NCBI GenBank assembly: GCA_028818995.1
Contig: JAPPMR010000016.1
Coordinates: 1 to 8,340 of the forward strand
Origin: Candidatus Poribacteria bacterium
GTDB lineage: Bacteria > Poribacteria > WGA-4E > WGA-3G
DNA: 8,340 bases
Direction: 5' to 3'
Part shown: positions 5,944 to 8,340 of the stretch, one piece after another
Numbering within the stretch: position 1 is the stretch's first letter
Layout of the letters: each line of letters opens with the position of its first letter
Notes under the pieces: generated by a model
What the model was told of the DNA's origin: nothing
Databases searched by the model: none
What the model saw: the letters and a program-made list of their open reading frames with translations, nothing else
Made by a program: the position numbers and the translations under genes

Positions 5944-7131
5944 CTATAAACCCCACCGCTCGTTGATCGGTTTCTGATAAACCTCAATCTCGCCAGATAC
6001 CACATCTTCGTAGTTGACTGCCTGTCCGCACGCATTAGATTCGTAGATTGATTCGCAGATTGACTTTGCGCGAAGTCCTGCTTCAGCATCCAATTCGGGT
6101 GGACGATTGGTTTCAATTGCATCTACAAAATCGTAGCATTCAAGGACTACGCCATCGGTGAAATCGTGTGGAAACAGTCGGTTTTTCTCCTCATCAGAAA
6201 GACTTGCCATATATTCATCTATCAGGCTTTCCATTGAGTGACGGGAACCGTCTTTGAGAATGACTTCTCCACCTTCAAATGGTCCGTGGAAGATGTCCCC
6301 ATTATCAAGCAGACATCCTTCGCTCCCATAGTAAACGACTTGGTTAAACCCGTGTCCCACTGCTGCCCACGTGCATGTCCACAACCCGATAACACCGTTA
6401 TTGAAGTTGATCGTTGCTACCCATGTATCCTCTTGTTCGTTCTTGACAATCTCGCCCGATTTGGTAACCTCAAGATTTTCAAATTGGCAGACGCGTCCAT
6501 AAACGGTAGTCGGATCACCAAAGAGAAATCGCAACGTATCACAATAATGTGCGCCAGAGTCCATCACCATACCGCCACCACCAAGCGTTAGGTCAAGTCG
6601 CCAGTGCCATTCGCTTTGTGGGTTCGGTTCCCGATGACTCGCGTGTTGTGCACAGAACATACGCATATCACCAAGCATCTGTTTTTCATTCATCAACCAC
6701 TCCGCTGTGCGGCGGCTCGGCATTCGTCGAATATTCTCCGCAGTAGCAGCGATTTTGCCATTCGCTTTCGCAGCAGCAATAATCGCATGGGTCGCTTTCA
6801 CAGTAACCCCCATCGGTTTTTCTACCATGACGTTAACGCCAGCGTTAAGACATTTAATCGCATTGATATGGTGATGCGCGTGTGAAGTGCAAATATCCGC
6901 ACCGTCTAAATCTACAGTTGAAAGCATTGTGTCCGTATCGTCAAACACAGCAGGCTTTTTGCCTGTTACTTCTTTGACTCGCTCGGCGAAGTTGTTTGCA
7001 CGGTCTTTGACTTCATCGCACATCGCGACGAGTTCCACTTTCCCAGGTTCCGTATTATGAATTGTAAGATACGCATTAAGATGACCGTTTGCCATACCAC
7101 CGCAACCGATAATCGCAATCCGAATTGCCAT
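5944..7131 (-). CDS. Gfo/Idh/MocA family NAD(P)-dependent oxidoreductase
   Basis: This is a 395-residue cytosolic dehydrogenase. The N-terminal Rossmann fold shows IAIIGCGGMANGH (residues 5-17, the G-x-G-G-x dinucleotide loop). The family's catalytic Lys lies in EKP (104-106), and the C-terminal domain carries GGGGMVMDSGAHYCD (184-198) with the substrate-site Asp191, His195 and Asp198. I chose the ATG at 7131, because AAGGGTG sits six bases before it; an in-frame GTG at 7140 overlaps that ribosome-binding site and has none of its own. Family members oxidise sugars, inositols or related polyols, or act as dehydratases; the exact substrate is not evident. It is the first gene of a unit with the MFS transporter, whose TTG start abuts its stop codon. 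A perfect TATAAT lies just upstream. Confidence 0.92.
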   Translation of the reverse strand: MAIRIAIIGCGGMANGHLNAYLTIHNTEPGKVELVAMCDEVKDRANNFAERVKEVTGKKPAVFDDTDTMLSTVDLDGADICTSHAHHHINAIKCLNAGVNVMVEKPMGVTVKATHAIIAAAKANGKIAATAENIRRMPSRRTAEWLMNEKQMLGDMRMFCAQHASHREPNPQSEWHWRLDLTLGGGGMVMDSGAHYCDTLRFLFGDPTTVYGRVCQFENLEVTKSGEIVKNEQEDTWVATINFNNGVIGLWTCTWAAVGHGFNQVVYYGSEGCLLDNGDIFHGPFEGGEVILKDGSRHSMESLIDEYMASLSDEEKNRLFPHDFTDGVVLECYDFVDAIETNRPPELDAEAGLRAKSICESIYESNACGQAVNYEDVVSGEIEVYQKPINERWGL

Positions 7132-7153
7132 GAGATTCACCCTTTTTCAAAGT

Positions 7154-7159
7154 ATTATA
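7154..7159 (-). promoter_or_regulatory. Candidate -10 box for the oxidoreductase-transporter unit
   Basis: TATAAT reads on the minus strand 22 bases before the ATG at 7131, giving a leader of only about 15 bases with the ribosome-binding site in it. No good -35 is present at the right distance (TTATAT at an 18-base spacing is the best). Confidence 0.45.
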
Positions 7160-7174
7160 TTTTTCGTGAGACTT

Positions 7175-7203
7175 TTGATATAAGAAACGAAAAGTAGAAT
7201 ACT
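7175..7203 (+). promoter_or_regulatory. Possible promoter reading toward the small ORF at 7314
   Basis: TTGATA (7175-7180) and AATACT (7198-7203) are spaced by 17 bases. They match consensus at five and four of six positions. The site would give a leader of about 100 bases and would be divergent from the oxidoreductase promoter. This is motif evidence only. Confidence 0.3.
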
Positions 7204-7313
7204 ACAGATACGGATTTTTAGCAATCTGTAAGTTTTAGTGAACAGCATGGAGATGTGCGTTTTTTACTCTTGTGTTGAAGTAGGGTTGATTGGTAAAAAG
7301 GAAGGAGAACAAC

Positions 7314-7409
7314 ATGGCAGGAAATGAATCTAAAGTAGGTTGCGATAAAGGTAAATCGGAGAGAGTATCTGGCTTAGAGTTTGAAGGAGAGATTAGGCAT
7401 TCAAAATGA
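7314..7409 (+). CDS. Candidate 31-residue small protein
   Basis: ATG at 7314 is preceded by AAGGAAGGAG (7298-7307) at a six-base gap, one of the strongest ribosome-binding sites in the window. The ORF runs to TGA at 7407-7409, and a terminator-like hairpin begins at the stop codon, giving a complete minimal gene layout. The product is hydrophilic, rich in Gly, Ser, Lys and Glu, starts MAGNESKVGC, has a single Cys at residue 10, and has no membrane segment. I do not recognise it. It lies alone between two genes on the opposite strand. It could instead be a leader ORF or a chance ORF in a small RNA gene. Confidence 0.45.
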   Translation: MAGNESKVGCDKGKSERVSGLEFEGEIRHSK

Positions 7410-7435
7410 GAGGCAATCACTTTGATTACCTCTCA
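7407..7435. terminator. Hairpin terminator shared by convergent genes
   Basis: TGAGAGG (7407-7413) pairs with CCTCTCA (7429-7435), and AATCA (7415-7419) pairs with TGATT (7423-7427), with one C-A mismatch between the two stems and a CTT loop. A short TTTT follows at 7441-7444 on the plus strand, and ATTTTG follows on the minus strand. It sits between the small plus-strand ORF and the 3' end of the regulator gene, so it probably acts in both directions. The T-tracts are weak. Confidence 0.55.
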
Positions 7436-7447
7436 CGCAATTTTAAC

Positions 7448-7463
7448 AGAATAGATTTATTCT
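7448..7463. other. AT-rich hairpin between convergent genes
   Basis: AGAATA (7448-7453) pairs with TATTCT (7458-7463) across GATT, and ATTTT follows on the plus strand. It is 13 bases past the stop codon of the minus-strand regulator gene and may add to termination there. The stem is weak. Confidence 0.3.
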
Positions 7464-7475
7464 ATTTTCAGGCAA

Positions 7476-7850
7476 CTACGGGAAGTGAATCCCCAATTTA
7501 CGGCACATCTTTCGGATTTTGTTAACCGCGCCGCCGATCTTCCTCCCGCCCCGTGTAACGCCAAAGAGATGTTGACTGACAACCCTGCGAGAAATACCGA
7601 GGATACAACCGATTTCCTCCTGTGTTTTCCCTTCATAAAAATAGAGTTGAACGCAATCATTTTGGCGGCCAGTGAGTTCTTTGGAGACAATCTGACGAAT
7701 CTGCTTTAGGACTTTCTGTCGTTTCGCTTGACGTGCCCTTGTATATTCGTCAGATGGAGACTGATGCCAGAGTAGGTCTTCCGTAGTCAGTTGGTCAAAA
7801 TATTCCGGTGGCACCGGAACTTCCCAGAAATCGGGATTAAATTTGGACAT
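7476..7850 (-). CDS. Small helix-turn-helix protein resembling sigma-70 region 4
   Basis: This is a 124-residue protein. I chose the ATG at 7850, because GAGGAG (7860-7865) lies nine bases upstream; an in-frame GTG at 7877 lacks such a site and would place the GAGGAG inside the gene. Residues 59-97 read like sigma-70 region 4 or a related Sigma70_r4-like domain: LTGRQ, then a Leu/Tyr-rich helix, EGKTQEEIG, ILGIS and VVSQHL, the last being the recognition helix. A basic tail follows (GGRKIGGAVNKIRKMCRKLG). There is no region 2 to bind a -10 element, so it is not a complete sigma factor; a DNA-binding regulator is more likely. The N-terminal 50 residues (FWEVPVPPEYF and onward) are not recognised. 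It stands alone, with a candidate leader ORF upstream and a shared terminator downstream. Confidence 0.78.
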   Translation of the reverse strand: MSKFNPDFWEVPVPPEYFDQLTTEDLLWHQSPSDEYTRARQAKRQKVLKQIRQIVSKELTGRQNDCVQLYFYEGKTQEEIGCILGISRRVVSQHLFGVTRGGRKIGGAVNKIRKMCRKLGIHFP

Positions 7851-7898
7851 AGATAACGACTCCTCAGAGTGAGGCACTGGTACCTATGCCATTTCAAA

Positions 7899-7982
7899 TC
7901 AATATTTTGAGAATGGGCAGAGGCACCATCGCCTTGTACGCAATACGTTTAGATTAAGGGTGGTGTGATTCAAATACAACAT
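7899..7982 (-). CDS. Candidate 27-codon leader ORF upstream of the regulator gene
   Basis: ATG at 7982-7980 follows AAGGAGGG (7989-7996) at six bases, a near-perfect Shine-Dalgarno sequence and better than that of the regulator gene itself. The peptide begins MLYLNHTTLNLNVL and has a basic, Cys-containing second half (RTRRWCLC). It ends 48 bases before the regulator ATG. I do not recognise it. The arrangement suggests a leader peptide or small protein co-transcribed with the regulator; a chance ORF remains possible. Confidence 0.4.
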   Translation of the reverse strand: MLYLNHTTLNLNVLRTRRWCLCPFSKY

Positions 7983-8007
7983 AATGGTCCCTCCTTATTT
8001 AGAATGT

Positions 8008-8042
8008 AAAATATGGAAAGTGTTAGGATGTCAAAAGACATC
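8008..8042 (-). promoter_or_regulatory. TTGACA -35 box inside a perfect palindrome
   Basis: On the minus strand a consensus TTGACA (8034-8029) lies upstream of the leader ORF and regulator. It overlaps a perfect inverted repeat, GATGTC (8027-8032), four bases, GACATC (8037-8042). The -10 is poor: TATTTT at 8013-8008 with a 15-base spacer, or TTTACA with 18. A palindrome over a -35 is what a dimeric repressor or autoregulatory operator would look like; binding is inference. Confidence 0.4.
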
Positions 8043-8193
8043 GGTGAAATCTAATACATGCATCCTACATGCAAAAGTATACAATAAAACTTAAAAAATC
8101 GCAATGATTTTAACTATACACATTTTCGGATGCACTTTTGGAATGTTCAGCGAAATTATTTCTAAAGTTTTACCAAGTTGTTTGTAGAAATTG

Positions 8194-8217
8194 GGGACAG
8201 AGGCAAACCTCTGTCCC
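8194..8217. other. Strong 10-bp hairpin with CAAA loop
   Basis: GGGACAGAGG (8194-8203) pairs perfectly with CCTCTGTCCC (8208-8217). No T-tract follows on either strand, so it is more likely an extragenic repeat or RNA structure than a standard terminator. The bases around it, 8043-8193, are AT-rich and hold no supported gene. Confidence 0.6.
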
Positions 8218-8226
8218 GGTCAGAAA

Positions 8227-8276
8227 GTGTGCGACACTTAGTGTCACACCAAAGGGCGTAACACTAAGTGCCACAC
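8227..8276. repeat. Interlocked inverted repeats
   Basis: CACTTAGTGT (8235-8244) is an exact inverted match of ACACTAAGTG (8261-8270), and GTGTG (8227-8231) can pair with CACAC inside 8272-8276. The left arm can also fold on itself, as GACAC, TTA, GTGTC (8233-8245), so two alternative structures compete. Confidence 0.55.
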
Positions 8277-8311
8277 CTCCTCTGATTTGCTAACATAACA
8301 AATACCTCCTT
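8264..8311 (-). other. 10-codon ORF with perfect Shine-Dalgarno sequence
   Basis: On the minus strand AAGGAGGT (8311-8304) is followed after seven bases by ATG (8296-8294) and an ORF of ten sense codons (MLANQRRCGT) ending in TAG at 8266-8264. The stop codon lies within an arm of the interlocked inverted repeats. It could be a leader peptide, the start of a gene interrupted by a repeat, or a ribosome-binding site that arose by chance. Confidence 0.3.
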
Positions 8312-8340
8312 TTCCGCAATACAGCGGTAATAGGATACCA

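Noticed and set aside
6238..6885. Plus-strand ORFs opposite the oxidoreductase gene
   Set aside because: They are antisense to a well-supported Gfo/Idh/MocA gene and contain no recognisable motifs.
7132..7140. GTG at 7140 as the start of the oxidoreductase gene
   Set aside because: The GTG is part of the AAGGGTG ribosome-binding site serving the ATG at 7131, and the Rossmann strand begins right after that ATG.
7851..7877. GTG at 7877 as the start of the regulator gene
   Set aside because: GAGGAG within this extension is well placed for the ATG at 7850; the extra nine residues have no family support.

Overview
The window looks like an accessory stretch of a bacterial chromosome of moderate GC content. 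The gene types are an HpcH/HpaI aldolase, an RraA-like protein, a Gfo/Idh/MocA oxidoreductase, a multi-domain ATPase-nuclease and a small sigma-region-4-like regulator. Together with very repeat-rich intergenic spacers, they recall uncultured marine or sponge-associated lineages such as Candidatus Poribacteria. That assignment is from memory of gene and repeat style, not from a search.

Layout. 1-753 (+) is the 3' part of an HpcH/HpaI-type aldolase gene cut by the window edge. 754-1231 is a spacer full of hairpin repeats. 1232-1966 (+) encodes an RraA-family protein. 1967-2332 is a second repeat spacer, with a three-copy array at an exact 50-base period. 2333-3949 (+) encodes a P-loop ATPase fused to a PD-(D/E)XK-like nuclease domain. 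3950-4620 is a repeat-dense convergent spacer. It holds a decayed coding scrap of a transporter gene, four more copies of the hairpin repeat in two orientations, and two roughly 142-base direct repeats. 5944-7131 (-) and 4621-5943 (-) form a two-gene unit, an oxidoreductase then an MFS transporter, joined with no gap and with a TTG start for the transporter. 7314-7409 (+) is a candidate 31-residue small protein with a strong Shine-Dalgarno sequence, closed by a terminator hairpin shared with the convergent gene. 7476-7850 (-) encodes a small helix-turn-helix protein resembling sigma-70 region 4. It is preceded by a 27-codon candidate leader ORF (7899-7982, -) with a near-perfect Shine-Dalgarno sequence and a TTGACA-containing palindrome upstream. 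8000-8340 has no convincing large gene but strong hairpins and a 10-codon ORF with a perfect Shine-Dalgarno sequence.

How the parts relate. The oxidoreductase and transporter are probably co-transcribed and may serve uptake or export and oxidation of a sugar-like compound. The two genes at the left belong to unrelated folds that can both act as metal-dependent pyruvate aldolases, but by eye each lacks one residue usually needed for that chemistry.

The most unusual content is in the spacers. At least three families of short hairpin repeats keep their flanking or core bases while the stems change on both sides together. This pattern argues that the folded RNA or DNA hairpin matters. One of these families brackets the ATPase-nuclease gene.
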